NCBI RefSeq assembly: GCF_000027145.1
Contig: NC_013891.1
Coordinates: 1,860,001 to 1,924,000, forward strand
Origin: Listeria seeligeri serovar 1/2b str. SLCC3954
GTDB lineage: Bacteria; Bacillota; Bacilli; Lactobacillales; Listeriaceae
Length of the DNA stretch: 64,000 bases
Reading direction: 5' to 3'
A model generated the notes under the pieces. That model did no database searches and was not told the origin of the DNA. It saw only the letters and a program-made list of their open reading frames with translations. Position 1 is the stretch's first letter, and the number at the start of each line of letters is the position of its first letter. Both the position numbers and the translations under genes were made by a program. Below are positions 50,807 to 58,801 of the stretch, piece by piece.

Positions 50807-52699
50807 TTATTCCGCGTATTGTGATAAAAATTCCCAGCGTTCCATCATTTGTTCAAGTTCTACTTCTTTTGCGGTGATATTTTCACTGATATCTGCTGCT
50901 TTAGTAAAATCGGCTCCGGTTTGTTCTAGGGTTTTATTTAAGGATTCTAGTTCTAGTTCTAATTTGCTAATCGCTTCTTCAATTCCATCCCACTCGAGCT
51001 GTTCTTGGTAGGTTAGTTTTACTTTTTCTTTTTTCTCTGGAGCAGGTTTTTCTGCAGAAGTATTGGCCATTTTTTTCATTGATTTTGCTGGTTTTCCTTT
51101 AGCTTCGAATTCCGCCAAATAATCGCTATACTCCCCGTAGAAAATTTCCACTTCACCAATTGCTCGGAAAACGAGTAATTTATTAACCACTTTGTCTAAG
51201 AAGTATCTATCGTGACTTACGGTAATTACAGTTCCATTGAAAGATTCCAAATAATCTTCTAGCACTGTGAGGGTTTGTGTATCTAAATCATTGGTTGGTT
51301 CATCTAATAGTAATACATTTGGCCGTTCCATCAAAATTCGTAACAAGAATAAACGTCTTTTTTCGCCACCCGATAAACTGCCAATTTTCTTTCCATGGGA
51401 GTTTGGTGGGAATAAAAATCGTTCTAACATGGCACTTACGCTGATTACTTCCCCGCCAGAAGTCGTTACTTGTTCTCCTGCTTCTTGTAAATAAGCAATC
51501 ATCCGCATATCTGGATCCATTTCTTCATTTTGTTGCGTGTAATAACCAATTTGAACTGTTTGCCCGGTAATGACTTCCCCTGCATCTGGTGCTAGTTTGC
51601 CAGCAAGCATATTGAGTAATGTGGATTTCCCTGTTCCATTATTACCAGTAATTCCAAGGCGTTCACCCGGTTGTATAATTAAACTAAAGTCTTGCAACAC
51701 TTGTTTTTCATCAAAGCGTTTTTCTAAGTTTTTAAGTTCAAAGACATCTTTTCCAAGGCGACTAGTGACAAAATCAATCGCTAGCTCAGAATCATCTGTT
51801 TTAGTTTTTACTTTTTTCTCTAAATCGTGGAAACGGTCTTGTCTTGCATTTTGTTTTGTTGCACGACCTTGTGGGCCACGGCGCATCCAAGCAAGTTCTT
51901 TTCGATAGAGATTTTTATTTTTCTCGGATTCACGGACTTCATTTTCCATTCGGATTGCTTTTGATTCCATGAATTTTTCATAATTCCCAACGTAACGGTA
52001 AGCAGAACCACGGTCAAGTTCGACCATATGATTCGTAACACGGTCAAGGAAGTAACGATCATGGGTTACAAGCAGTACCGCGCCCTTGAAGCGATTCAAA
52101 TATTCTTCTAACCAACGAATCGACTGAAAATCCAAGTGGTTGGTTGGCTCATCTAAAATAAGCAAATCAGGCGTTTCAATTAAAACTTGCGCAAGTCCGA
52201 CACGTTTTCGTTGGCCACCAGAAAGCTCACTAATTTTAGCAGTTAAATCGGTAATGCCCAGTCTTTCTAAAATTGTTTTTGCATCGGTATTCATGTCCCA
52301 AGCTGCACTCGCATCCATTTCTTGACTTGCTGCGGTATAGGCATCGTGAAGTTTAGTGTTTTCGGAATCCAGCGACATCGCGAGTAACACTTCTTCATAT
52401 TTACGCATTGCTCGAAGCGCCGCAGTATCACCGTCAAACACAGCAGAAAGAACTGTATCTTCCTCGTTAAAAACTGGGTCTTGTGCTAAGTAACCAATCG
52501 TGTAATCTTTCGCTTTCGTAACCGTTCCTTTATCACCAGATTCGCTCCCAGAGATAATTTGCAGCAAGGTTGATTTCCCAGTGCCATTCACACCAATTAA
52601 ACCAATCCGTTCGCCTTCTGTAATCGTTAGCGAGATATTTTCAAATAGGCTTTTTTCGCCGTATGTTTTCGTTAAATTTTCTACTTTTAATTGTTTCAT
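50807..52699 (-). CDS. ABC-F family ATPase (Uup/YfmR-like)
   Basis: A 630-residue soluble protein with two ABC domains. Walker A: GVNGTGKSTLLQI (about 36-48) and GNNGTGKSTLLNM (about 352-364). Signatures LSGGQRKRVGLAQVLIETPD and LSGGEKRRLFLLRILMERPN. Between them is the P-site linker (GNYEKFMESKAIRMENEVRE...). A C-terminal coiled coil at about 560-625 is typical of Uup/YfmR translation factors, which relieve ribosome stalls. No TM region. Upstream gene of thyA-dfrA. Confidence 0.9.
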   Translation of the reverse strand: MKQLKVENLTKTYGEKSLFENISLTITEGERIGLIGVNGTGKSTLLQIISGSESGDKGTVTKAKDYTIGYLAQDPVFNEEDTVLSAVFDGDTAALRAMRKYEEVLLAMSLDSENTKLHDAYTAASQEMDASAAWDMNTDAKTILERLGITDLTAKISELSGGQRKRVGLAQVLIETPDLLILDEPTNHLDFQSIRWLEEYLNRFKGAVLLVTHDRYFLDRVTNHMVELDRGSAYRYVGNYEKFMESKAIRMENEVRESEKNKNLYRKELAWMRRGPQGRATKQNARQDRFHDLEKKVKTKTDDSELAIDFVTSRLGKDVFELKNLEKRFDEKQVLQDFSLIIQPGERLGITGNNGTGKSTLLNMLAGKLAPDAGEVITGQTVQIGYYTQQNEEMDPDMRMIAYLQEAGEQVTTSGGEVISVSAMLERFLFPPNSHGKKIGSLSGGEKRRLFLLRILMERPNVLLLDEPTNDLDTQTLTVLEDYLESFNGTVITVSHDRYFLDKVVNKLLVFRAIGEVEIFYGEYSDYLAEFEAKGKPAKSMKKMANTSAEKPAPEKKEKVKLTYQEQLEWDGIEEAISKLELELESLNKTLEQTGADFTKAADISENITAKEVELEQMMERWEFLSQYAE

Positions 52700-52775
52700 T
52701 TAGTCCCATCCATTTCCGTTCTGTCCTATCTATTCTAGCTGAAAATGTGTCACTTAGCAATTGCTTTTAACCAGA

Positions 52776-52817
52776 AAAAAAGTTCCAAAAGTGTTTGTAG
52801 CACTTTTGGAACTTTTA
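52776..52817 (-). terminator. Terminator after fhs
   Basis: Minus strand: AAAAGTTCCAAAAGTG, 7-nt loop, CACTTTTGGAACTTTTTTT. Confidence 0.92.
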
Positions 52818-52820
52818 TAG

Positions 52821-54503
52821 TTAGAATAAACCTTTGGCATTTCCTTTTTCATCCACATCCATATTCAGTGCGGCTGGTTTTTTCGGTAAACCAGGCATTG
52901 TCATCACATCACCTGTTAAAGCAACAACAAATCCCGCTCCAAGTTTAGGGATGAATTCGCGAATATGAATGACAAAATCAGTAGGACGACCAAGTTTTGT
53001 TGGATCATCTGATAAAGAATATTGTGTTTTGGCCATACAAATCGGGTATCTATCCCAACCATACTTTTTGAAATCAACAATTTGTTTTTGCGCTTTATTC
53101 GAAAGTTCGACACCAATTCCGCCGTAAACCTTCGTAACAATTGCATCTAGTTTTTCTTCGATTGACCAAGCATCTTCATAGATTCGTTTATAATTAGCTG
53201 TTCCGCCTTCTACCGCGGCAATTACTTTGTCAGCAAGCTCTAATCCACCAGCGCCACCTTTTTCCCAAACTTCTGTCAGCGAAAATGGAATCTCATGTTC
53301 TTTGCATAAAGCTTCTAATTTTGCCACTTCTGCATCAGAATCGGTAATGAATTTGTTAATTGCAACGACATATGGAATACCAAATGTTTCAATTGATTCG
53401 GTATGTTTTTGTAAGTTAGTAAAACCTTTTGCAAGGGCATCGACATTTTCTTCGCTTAATTCTGTTTTAAGCGCCCCACCGTGCATTTTAAGCGCGCGAA
53501 TAGTCGCAACAATAACAACGCAATCAGGTGCTTTTCCAAGTACAGGAACTTTAATATCTAGAAACTTCTCCGCACCTAAATCAGCGCCAAAGCCAGCTTC
53601 TGTCACCACATAATCGCCAAGTTTTAATGCAGTACTTGTCGCTGATACACTATTACAACCGTGAGCGATATTAGCAAAAGGTCCGCCGTGTACAATCGCT
53701 GGTGTATGTTCTAATGTTTGAACTAAATTAGGTTTTAAAGCGTCTTTTAGAAGTAAAGTTAGCGCACCCTCGTAGCCCATTTCACCAACTGTAATTGGCT
53801 CTTTTTTATAGTTATAACCGATAACAATTTCACTAAGACGTTTCTTTAAATCTTTTAAATCACTCGCAAGGCAAATAATCGCCATAATTTCCGAAGCAAC
53901 TGTAATATCAAAACCATCTTCACGTGGCACACCTTGAATCGGGCCGCCTAAACCAACGACTACTTTTCTAAGAGCACGATCGTTTAAATCAACGACACGT
54001 TTCCAAACAATACGTCTGCCATCAATTTCGAGATCATTTCCTTGTTGCATATGGTTATCAATAAACGCGGATAGTGCATTATTAGCGGCTGTTATAGCAT
54101 GAAAATCTCCCGTAAAATGTAGGTTAATATCTTCCATTGGAATAACTTGCGCAAAACCACCACCAGTTGCCCCACCTTTGATTCCCATTGTTGGGCCAAG
54201 AGATGGTTCACGAAGCGCAATCACTGTTTTTTTATTTTTTCTGGAGAGCGCATCCCCAAGTCCAACAGTTACAGTTGATTTCCCTTCACCAGCTGGCGTA
54301 GGATTAATTGCTGTCACAAGTACAAGATTACCTGGTTGTTTGTCTGTTAAAGAGTGAATGGTATCATAGGATAATTTCGCTTTATATTTTCCGTAAAGTT
54401 CAAGTGCATCCGCATCAAGCCCCAATTGTTCTGCAATCGTTGTCACTGGTAAAATTTCAGCATTCGATGCAATTTCAATATCTGATTTCACTTTATTTGA
54501 CAT
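52821..54503 (-). CDS. fhs: Formate-tetrahydrofolate ligase
   Basis: A 560-residue enzyme making 10-formyl-THF from formate, ATP and THF. ATP loop [14 protein letters not shown] (about 68-81), [22 protein letters not shown] (about 94-115) and the [13 protein letters not shown] motif (about 130-142) are diagnostic. It provides one-carbon units for purine and formyl-Met synthesis. The leader at 54504-54662 contains a direct repeat and a TACAAT -10. Ribosome site CGGAGGGGATAAC. Confidence 0.96.
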   Translation of the reverse strand: MSNKVKSDIEIASNAEILPVTTIAEQLGLDADALELYGKYKAKLSYDTIHSLTDKQPGNLVLVTAINPTPAGEGKSTVTVGLGDALSRKNKKTVIALREPSLGPTMGIKGGATGGGFAQVIPMEDINLHFTGDFHAITAANNALSAFIDNHMQQGNDLEIDGRRIVWKRVVDLNDRALRKVVVGLGGPIQGVPREDGFDITVASEIMAIICLASDLKDLKKRLSEIVIGYNYKKEPITVGEMGYEGALTLLLKDALKPNLVQTLEHTPAIVHGGPFANIAHGCNSVSATSTALKLGDYVVTEAGFGADLGAEKFLDIKVPVLGKAPDCVVIVATIRALKMHGGALKTELSEENVDALAKGFTNLQKHTESIETFGIPYVVAINKFITDSDAEVAKLEALCKEHEIPFSLTEVWEKGGAGGLELADKVIAAVEGGTANYKRIYEDAWSIEEKLDAIVTKVYGGIGVELSNKAQKQIVDFKKYGWDRYPICMAKTQYSLSDDPTKLGRPTDFVIHIREFIPKLGAGFVVALTGDVMTMPGLPKKPAALNMDVDEKGNAKGLF

Positions 54504-54575
54504 GTTATCCCCTCCGAATATGTATATTGTAACAAAGAATCACCATGCCTTGGCTAACTTACTGCATCAAAAAAG

Positions 54576-54599
54576 TGTAACACCGCTTGATGTAACACC
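54576..54599. repeat. Direct repeat upstream of fhs
   Basis: On the plus strand TGTAACACC occurs at 54576-54584 and 54591-54599, 15 nt apart in phase. Minus strand copies read GGTGTTACA. It lies about 45 nt upstream of a TACAAT -10 (54531-54526). CATCAA/TTGATG also brackets the first copy. Possible regulator site; no known motif matched. Confidence 0.45.
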
Positions 54600-54617
54600 A
54601 TTTCTCTCAGCAAAAGT

Positions 54618-54641
54618 AAAACCTGATTGCGCAAAAATCAG
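54618..54641 (-). terminator. Weak terminator after mntR
   Basis: Minus strand: CTGATT, 7-nt loop, AATCAG, then GTTTTACTTTT. Short stem. Confidence 0.45.
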
Positions 54642-54662
54642 CATCCGATTCTTGGATTACCA

Positions 54663-55091
54663 TTATTCCTTTGTTTCTGGTTTGTCGACCTCCATGGCTT
54701 TAAGTGCTTTTAGAGCATCTGGATGTTCCTCAAAAAACTTCACAACATCCCCAATTCGGTCAATCGAATTCCAGCTTAAGTGGTGTTCAATTCCTTCCAC
54801 ATCATGATAAATGTGGGATTCTTCTACACCGATAATACTTAAAAAACTTTCTAGTAATGCGTGTCTTTCAAGTAACCTTTTCCCCATTTGTGTTCCTTTA
54901 GGCGTCAAAATTAAGCCACGATATTTTTCATAGATTAAATATTCATCTTTATCCAATTTCTGTACCATTTTTGTTACTGAAGAAGGATGGACAAATAATT
55001 CATCTGCAATATCAGAAACTCTGGCATAGCCTTTCGTTTCAATTAAAGAATAGATTTTTTCGATATAATCTTCCATACTAGGTGTTGGCAT
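54663..55091 (-). CDS. mntR: Manganese-responsive repressor MntR
   Basis: A 142-residue DtxR/MntR-family regulator. Winged HTH at about 22-60 ([27 protein letters not shown]). Metal ligands as in B. subtilis MntR are visible: Asp in the N-terminal [10 protein letters not shown], Glu/His residues in [15 protein letters not shown] (about 94-108). No SH3 domain, so MntR rather than DtxR. The ATG at 55091 ([12 protein letters not shown]) follows GGAGGGTATAGCT; the longer frame is rejected. Probable target: the mnt operon at 22053-24546. Confidence 0.93.
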   Translation of the reverse strand: MPTPSMEDYIEKIYSLIETKGYARVSDIADELFVHPSSVTKMVQKLDKDEYLIYEKYRGLILTPKGTQMGKRLLERHALLESFLSIIGVEESHIYHDVEGIEHHLSWNSIDRIGDVVKFFEEHPDALKALKAMEVDKPETKE

Positions 55092-55133
55092 AGCTATACC
55101 CTCCAACTTAATTTCTTTCACATAGCCAATTGT

Positions 55134-55161
55134 ACTATAATATGAGGCTTTCTAAAAGCAA
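55134..55161 (-). promoter_or_regulatory. Promoter of mntR
   Basis: Minus strand: -35 TTGCTT (55161-55156), 16-nt spacer, -10 TATAGT (55139-55134). Confidence 0.55.
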
Positions 55162-55303
55162 TTACCCTTTCAAATGCGAAATTTTTCCTAGTTAATTAAA
55201 GCGTTTTTTTCGTACAAAACGAGCATTCTGAGACAAAATCAAACATACAAGCAAAAAGTAAGCCTTTACAAGTCCCAAAATTTGAAAAATATCGAAAATC
55301 AGC

Positions 55304-55333
55304 TTGACGTTTATAGGTATTTTGATTTATAGT
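55304..55333 (+). promoter_or_regulatory. Promoter of the cold-shock gene
   Basis: -35 TTGACG (55304-55309), 18-nt spacer, -10 TATAGT (55328-55333). The leader to the ATG at 55468 is about 125 nt, typical of csp mRNAs whose structure depends on temperature. Confidence 0.7.
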
Positions 55334-55467
55334 GTTAGTATCATATGCGGTGACGCTATGAACTGAAACAGGCGTAATTGCGATAAAATTTTTTCGCTTA
55401 AAATGAAAGCGTTTTAAAAGAGAGGATTATCCGCAACTACTAGCCATACTTAGGAGGATTTATTTCA

Positions 55468-55668
55468 ATGCAAAATGGGAAAGTAAAATGGTTTAACAAT
55501 GAAAAGGGTTACGGTTTTATCGAATCAGACGGCGGCGAAGATATTTTTGTTCATTTCACAGCAATCCAAGGTGACGGCTACAAATCTTTAGAAGAAGGCC
55601 AAGCGGTCACTTTTGAAGTAGTAGAAGGTAATCGTGGCGCTCAAGCTGCAAATGTAGAAAAAGCCTAA
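55468..55668 (+). CDS. cspD: Cold-shock protein (CspD-like)
   Basis: A 66-residue single OB-fold nucleic-acid chaperone. RNP1 KGYGFIE (about 16-22) and RNP2 DIFVHF (about 28-33) are intact, and [19 protein letters not shown] is the usual start. It should keep mRNAs unfolded in the cold. Ribosome site TAGGAGGATTTATTTCA. Name by analogy with Listeria cspD; the paralog letter is uncertain. Confidence 0.93.
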   Translation: MQNGKVKWFNNEKGYGFIESDGGEDIFVHFTAIQGDGYKSLEEGQAVTFEVVEGNRGAQAANVEKA

Positions 55669-55693
55669 ATCAGTTACTTAGTAGACACGGACT

Positions 55694-55726
55694 TAAAACC
55701 GGTAGATTCAATGACCGGTTTTTTTA
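55694..55726 (+). terminator. Terminator after the cold-shock gene
   Basis: AAAACCGGT, 10-nt loop, ACCGGTTTTTTT. Confidence 0.88.
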
Positions 55727-55789
55727 TTGCAAAAAAGGCGCTTTCCTTCTATAATAAAGCCACATTAACGGATATGGGGGAATCACAAA

Positions 55790-56188
55790 ATGGAAGTTTT
55801 CGTAGACGGAGCAAGCGCGGGAAACCCGGGTCTAAGTGGTGCAGGAGTTGTTTTAAAAGCAGAGGGTGTTTATGAACAACTGGCAATTCCGCTTGCGATA
55901 ATGACCAATCATGAAGCAGAATTTGTTGCAATCAAACTAGGTCTAGAAGCCGCACTGAAAAAAAAGGCGACTTTCATTCGACTCTACTCAGACTCCAAAG
56001 TCGCAATCGAAGCCATCCAAAAACGGCATACTAAAAATCCATTATTTAAACCACATTTAGAAGAAATTTTACGAATGAGTGATTCATTAGAATTATTTTT
56101 TGTTGAATGGCGAAATGTTGCCCAAAATAAACAAGCTGATCAACTAGCACGTCATGCCATCAAAAAACAGAAGCAAGCTGGCAAATAA
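55790..56188 (+). CDS. RNase HI-family protein
   Basis: A 132-residue ribonuclease H fold. Catalytic residues of RNase HI type: Asp in VFVDGASAGNPG (about 4-15), Glu in HEAEFVAIKLGLEAAL (about 43-58), Asp in YSDSKVAIEAI (about 66-76) and a late Asp in KQADQLARHAI (about 116-126). It lacks the basic handle of E. coli RNase HI, as do many Gram-positive family members. The start at 55790 is preceded by GGGGGAATCACAAA. Confidence 0.85.
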   Translation: MEVFVDGASAGNPGLSGAGVVLKAEGVYEQLAIPLAIMTNHEAEFVAIKLGLEAALKKKATFIRLYSDSKVAIEAIQKRHTKNPLFKPHLEEILRMSDSLELFFVEWRNVAQNKQADQLARHAIKKQKQAGK

Positions 56189-56211
56189 TAACCAGTTTGC
56201 TTCTGTTTTTA
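56164..56211. terminator. Bidirectional terminator between the RNase HI-like and exonuclease genes
   Basis: AAAACAGAAGCAA(G)CTGG / CCAG(T)TTGCTTCTGTTTT; the left arm overlaps the 3' end of the plus-strand gene. Confidence 0.85.
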
Positions 56212-57081
56212 TTCAACGTCGCGAGTGAGCGTTTTTAAGCCATATTTTTCAATAACTGAATAGGCATCCTCTTGAAAACCGTTATATTTTAAGCTATCCA
56301 AATTCATCTCAAGAGGTACTTCCGTATGAATTTTAGCTAATTTTTGGCTGAGTTCTAACATAGCTAAGTCTTCTTGGATTTTCGTTTGTTGAGCTGGTTT
56401 TAATTTATCTAGATTTGCTAGAACGCCTTCGATTGATTGATATTCTTGAATCAGTTTAATTGCAGTCTTTTCACCGATACCACGCACACCAGGGTAGCCA
56501 TCCGACGTATCCCCCATTAATGCTTTTACATCAATAAATTGGCGCGGAGTAATACCCATTTCTTCAAAAAAAGTTGCTTCATTGTATCGTTTATAATTGC
56601 CGTAACCTTTTTGCATAATCCAAACGTCATTCGTTGGGGCGATTAGTTGCAATAAATCCTTATCGCCACTTAAAACCGTGGTGGAAATCGAACTAGCTGC
56701 TTGAACAGTAATTGTACCAATGCAATCATCTGCTTCAAATCCTGGTACGCCTAAGTTGACAAAGCCAAATCCAGTAGCCACTTCTTTTGCTAAATCGAAC
56801 TGTGGAATCATTTCTTCTGGCGGCGCTGTTCTACCAGCTTTATAACCATCATACAGTTCATTACGAAAAGTCTGTGAACCCATATCCCAACAAATAAGCG
56901 TGTGTGTTGGGTTACTTTGACGGATAGCCGCAAACATATGGCGCATAAATCCTTGCACACCATTAGTTGGTATTCCCTGTTGATTAAACATAAATTGCTT
57001 TGAAACTGCTGTTGCATAAAAAGCCCGAAAAAGTAGCGCCATTCCATCAACAACTAGCAAATTTTCTCGATTTTCGCTCAT
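56209..57081 (-). CDS. 5'-3' exonuclease (PolA N-domain-like, YpcP)
   Basis: A 290-residue FEN-type nuclease resembling the N-terminal domain of DNA polymerase I. Acidic metal residues: VVDGMALLFRAFY (about 10-22), GFEADDCIGTI (about 111-121), VLSGDKDLLQL (about 135-145) and MGDTSDGYPGVRGIGEKTAIKLI (about 186-208), the helix-hairpin-helix. Full-length for YpcP. It likely removes RNA primers alongside RNase H-type proteins encoded convergently. Confidence 0.92.
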   Translation of the reverse strand: MSENRENLLVVDGMALLFRAFYATAVSKQFMFNQQGIPTNGVQGFMRHMFAAIRQSNPTHTLICWDMGSQTFRNELYDGYKAGRTAPPEEMIPQFDLAKEVATGFGFVNLGVPGFEADDCIGTITVQAASSISTTVLSGDKDLLQLIAPTNDVWIMQKGYGNYKRYNEATFFEEMGITPRQFIDVKALMGDTSDGYPGVRGIGEKTAIKLIQEYQSIEGVLANLDKLKPAQQTKIQEDLAMLELSQKLAKIHTEVPLEMNLDSLKYNGFQEDAYSVIEKYGLKTLTRDVE

Positions 57082-57158
57082 ATATAGTCCTCCAATTTCT
57101 TTCTACTGCCATCTATTGTAGCATAATTATAACTGGCTCGCAGAAAAAAAGAGGTATT

Positions 57159-57428
57159 TTACCAGCTTGCTTTTTTCACGCCGGGTAGTTGTCCTTGATG
57201 TGCTAATTCACGAAAACGAATCCGTGACATGTCGAATTTACGCATATAACCATGTGGGCGACCTGTTAAGGCACAGCGATTGTGTAATCTTGTTGGTGAT
57301 GAATTTCTTGGTAATTTACGCAGTTCTTCATAACGTCCTTCTGCTTTTAGCGTCCGACGTAATTCAGCATACTTCTCTACCAATGCTTTTTGCTGTTCAT
57401 GTTTAGCGACTTTTGATTTTTTAGCCAT
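57159..57428 (-). CDS. rpsN: Ribosomal protein S14, zinc-independent paralog
   Basis: An 89-residue S14 of the C-minus type. The region [27 protein letters not shown] lacks the CxxC...CxxC zinc ribbon of S14 Z. Such paralogs replace the zinc form during zinc starvation. ATG at 57428 follows AAAGGAG; the longer frame is rejected. A near-perfect Zur box covers its promoter. The ORF ends in a short GGTAAAATACC hairpin followed by TCTTTTTTT, a weak terminator. Confidence 0.95.
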   Translation of the reverse strand: MAKKSKVAKHEQQKALVEKYAELRRTLKAEGRYEELRKLPRNSSPTRLHNRCALTGRPHGYMRKFDMSRIRFRELAHQGQLPGVKKASW

Positions 57429-57444
57429 AAAATGCTCCTTTCTT

Positions 57445-57496
57445 AAATAGTAATAATTCCGATTTAAATCATACACCTGTTTTAAAATGAAAGCAA
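57445..57496 (-). promoter_or_regulatory. rpsN promoter with Zur operator
   Basis: Minus strand: -35 TTGCTT (57496-57491), 17-nt spacer, -10 TATGAT (57473-57468). Immediately downstream, 57465-57445 matches the 7-1-7 Zur box AAATCGTAATNATTACGATTT with two mismatches (AAATCGGAAT, T, ATTACTATTT). Zinc-loaded Zur should block initiation. Confidence 0.85.
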
Positions 57497-57510
57497 ATCT
57501 TTTGTTTATT

Positions 57511-57548
57511 AAAAACGACTCTGTAGAAATAAATCTACAGAGTCATTT
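57511..57548. terminator. Terminator after the chitinase gene
   Basis: GACTCTGTAGA, 6-nt loop, TCTACAGAGTC with T runs on the minus strand side. Confidence 0.9.
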
Positions 57549-57553
57549 TCTAT

Positions 57554-58612
57554 TTATTTAGTACCAACAATTGGTCCATATGCATTTGAGAAGCCATTGT
57601 TGTATGCCACTCCTGCTTTATTTTTACCAGCATCCCAGTTAACCGACCAAGTCATAATTCCTTTAACTGGTGTCCCTTTTGCTTGCAGGCGAGTGAAGAC
57701 ATTTTTAACAATTTGTGGGTCTGTTACGTAGCCCGTTGCAGCCGCATCGACGTTAGCAGGTAAACCAAACACGAATTTATTTGCAGGGATTTTTAGATAA
57801 CCACGCGTCCCATTAATAAAAGAATCTGCCATGTAGTACAAGAATGATTCTTTCAGTACGTCGTTATTTTGAGCAATCCACTGGTTCGTTTCATCAACCC
57901 AAACGCCGTCACCACCTTGGTTATATAGTTGTGGAGCAATATAATCATAATAATTAGCAAGTGAAGTTAAGTAGCTTTCGTAAGCACTTCCTGGTTTTAA
58001 GTAAGGGAATTCTGGCGCCATCGTGATTAAGAAATTTTTACCTTCTGCTTTGTAGTGATCTTTTACCATTTTCAATGCAGCTGGAATAACGGTTTTATTA
58101 TCGCCAGCAGTAATGGCACTTTGTTCTAAATCAATGTCTAAGCCGTCAAATCCGTATGTTTCTACTTGGCGAATAATTTCATTTGCGAACGCTTGCTCAT
58201 CCCCTGCCTTTAATTCAACGTGGCCATCTGCACCACCAAGAGCTAATAAAACTGCACGGCCTTCTTTGTTTAAAGCTCCTACTTGCGCTCTGAAATCGCT
58301 ATCACTTATTCCCACAGGTTTAAATGTCGGAATACGATTCACCCCGTCGCCCTTCATGAAAGAAACATCCACCACATTATATGCTTTTGGTGTATCTTTT
58401 AAAGCAATATCTGCGGAGGTACCTTGTTGATAGCCATCGTTCCCAGTTGATTTCCAGCTATGCCAATATCCTACTAACACTTGTTTATTAGAGATATCCG
58501 GCATAACAGATGCATCATCCGTTGCTGCCTGCGCTGTGCCCCCAAATGATCCAATTCCCGTTCCAACTAAAAGTAAAGATAAACCACCAAACATTATTTG
58601 TTTCCCATTCAT
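57554..58612 (-). CDS. Secreted GH18 chitinase
   Basis: A 352-residue secreted enzyme. Signal peptide about 1-29 (MNGKQIMFGGLSLLLVGTGIG, ending AQA). The GH18 catalytic motif DGLDIDLEQ (DxxDxDxE, about 154-162) has the acid Glu. YDYIAPQLYNQGG and GIMTWSVNWD form the rest of the barrel. No chitin-binding or LPXTG module, so a single-domain soluble chitinase. It corresponds to Listeria ChiA, whose mRNA leader is targeted by the sRNA LhrA in L. monocytogenes. SigB-type promoter upstream. Confidence 0.93.
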   Translation of the reverse strand: MNGKQIMFGGLSLLLVGTGIGSFGGTAQAATDDASVMPDISNKQVLVGYWHSWKSTGNDGYQQGTSADIALKDTPKAYNVVDVSFMKGDGVNRIPTFKPVGISDSDFRAQVGALNKEGRAVLLALGGADGHVELKAGDEQAFANEIIRQVETYGFDGLDIDLEQSAITAGDNKTVIPAALKMVKDHYKAEGKNFLITMAPEFPYLKPGSAYESYLTSLANYYDYIAPQLYNQGGDGVWVDETNQWIAQNNDVLKESFLYYMADSFINGTRGYLKIPANKFVFGLPANVDAAATGYVTDPQIVKNVFTRLQAKGTPVKGIMTWSVNWDAGKNKAGVAYNNGFSNAYGPIVGTK

Positions 58613-58636
58613 CTACTTTTCCCCCTTACTTTTTTA

Positions 58637-58657
58637 CTCCAAAAACTAACATTGGAG
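58637..58657 (-). promoter_or_regulatory. Leader hairpin of the chitinase mRNA
   Basis: Minus strand: CTCCAA, 9-nt loop, TTGGAG, about 10 nt before the GGGGG ribosome site. It could affect translation or LhrA pairing. Confidence 0.5.
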
Positions 58658-58667
58658 CTACTAGAAA

Positions 58668-58692
58668 ATACCCAGCCTACTGAAAACAAAAC
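58668..58692 (-). promoter_or_regulatory. SigB promoter of the chitinase gene
   Basis: Minus strand: GTTT (58692-58689), 15-nt spacer, GGGTAT (58673-58668), a full match to the Listeria SigB consensus. Confidence 0.8.
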
Positions 58693-58704
58693 TAGAAAAA
58701 CAGC

Positions 58705-58740
58705 AAAAAAGCGAAATTGATATAGACCAATTTCGCTTTT
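58705..58740 (-). terminator. Terminator after pbuX
   Basis: Minus strand: AAAAGCGAAATTG, 8-nt loop, CAATTTCGCTTTTTT. Confidence 0.9.
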
Positions 58741-58801
58741 AAATACATTTTCATTTACAAACACTGAGAAAAAAATAGCCCAAATTAAACTGTTTTATTT
58801 T

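Larger units (their letters stand above)
55092..55467. other. 376-nt intergenic region between mntR and the cold-shock gene
   Basis: Holds the mntR promoter (minus) and the csp promoter with a leader of about 125 nt (plus). Between 55170 and 55300 I see no further gene or repeat. Confidence 0.7.

Noticed and set aside
54504-54662. THF riboswitch or TPP riboswitch before fhs
   Set aside because: A CTGAGA occurs, but the other conserved TPP segments and the THF core are missing.
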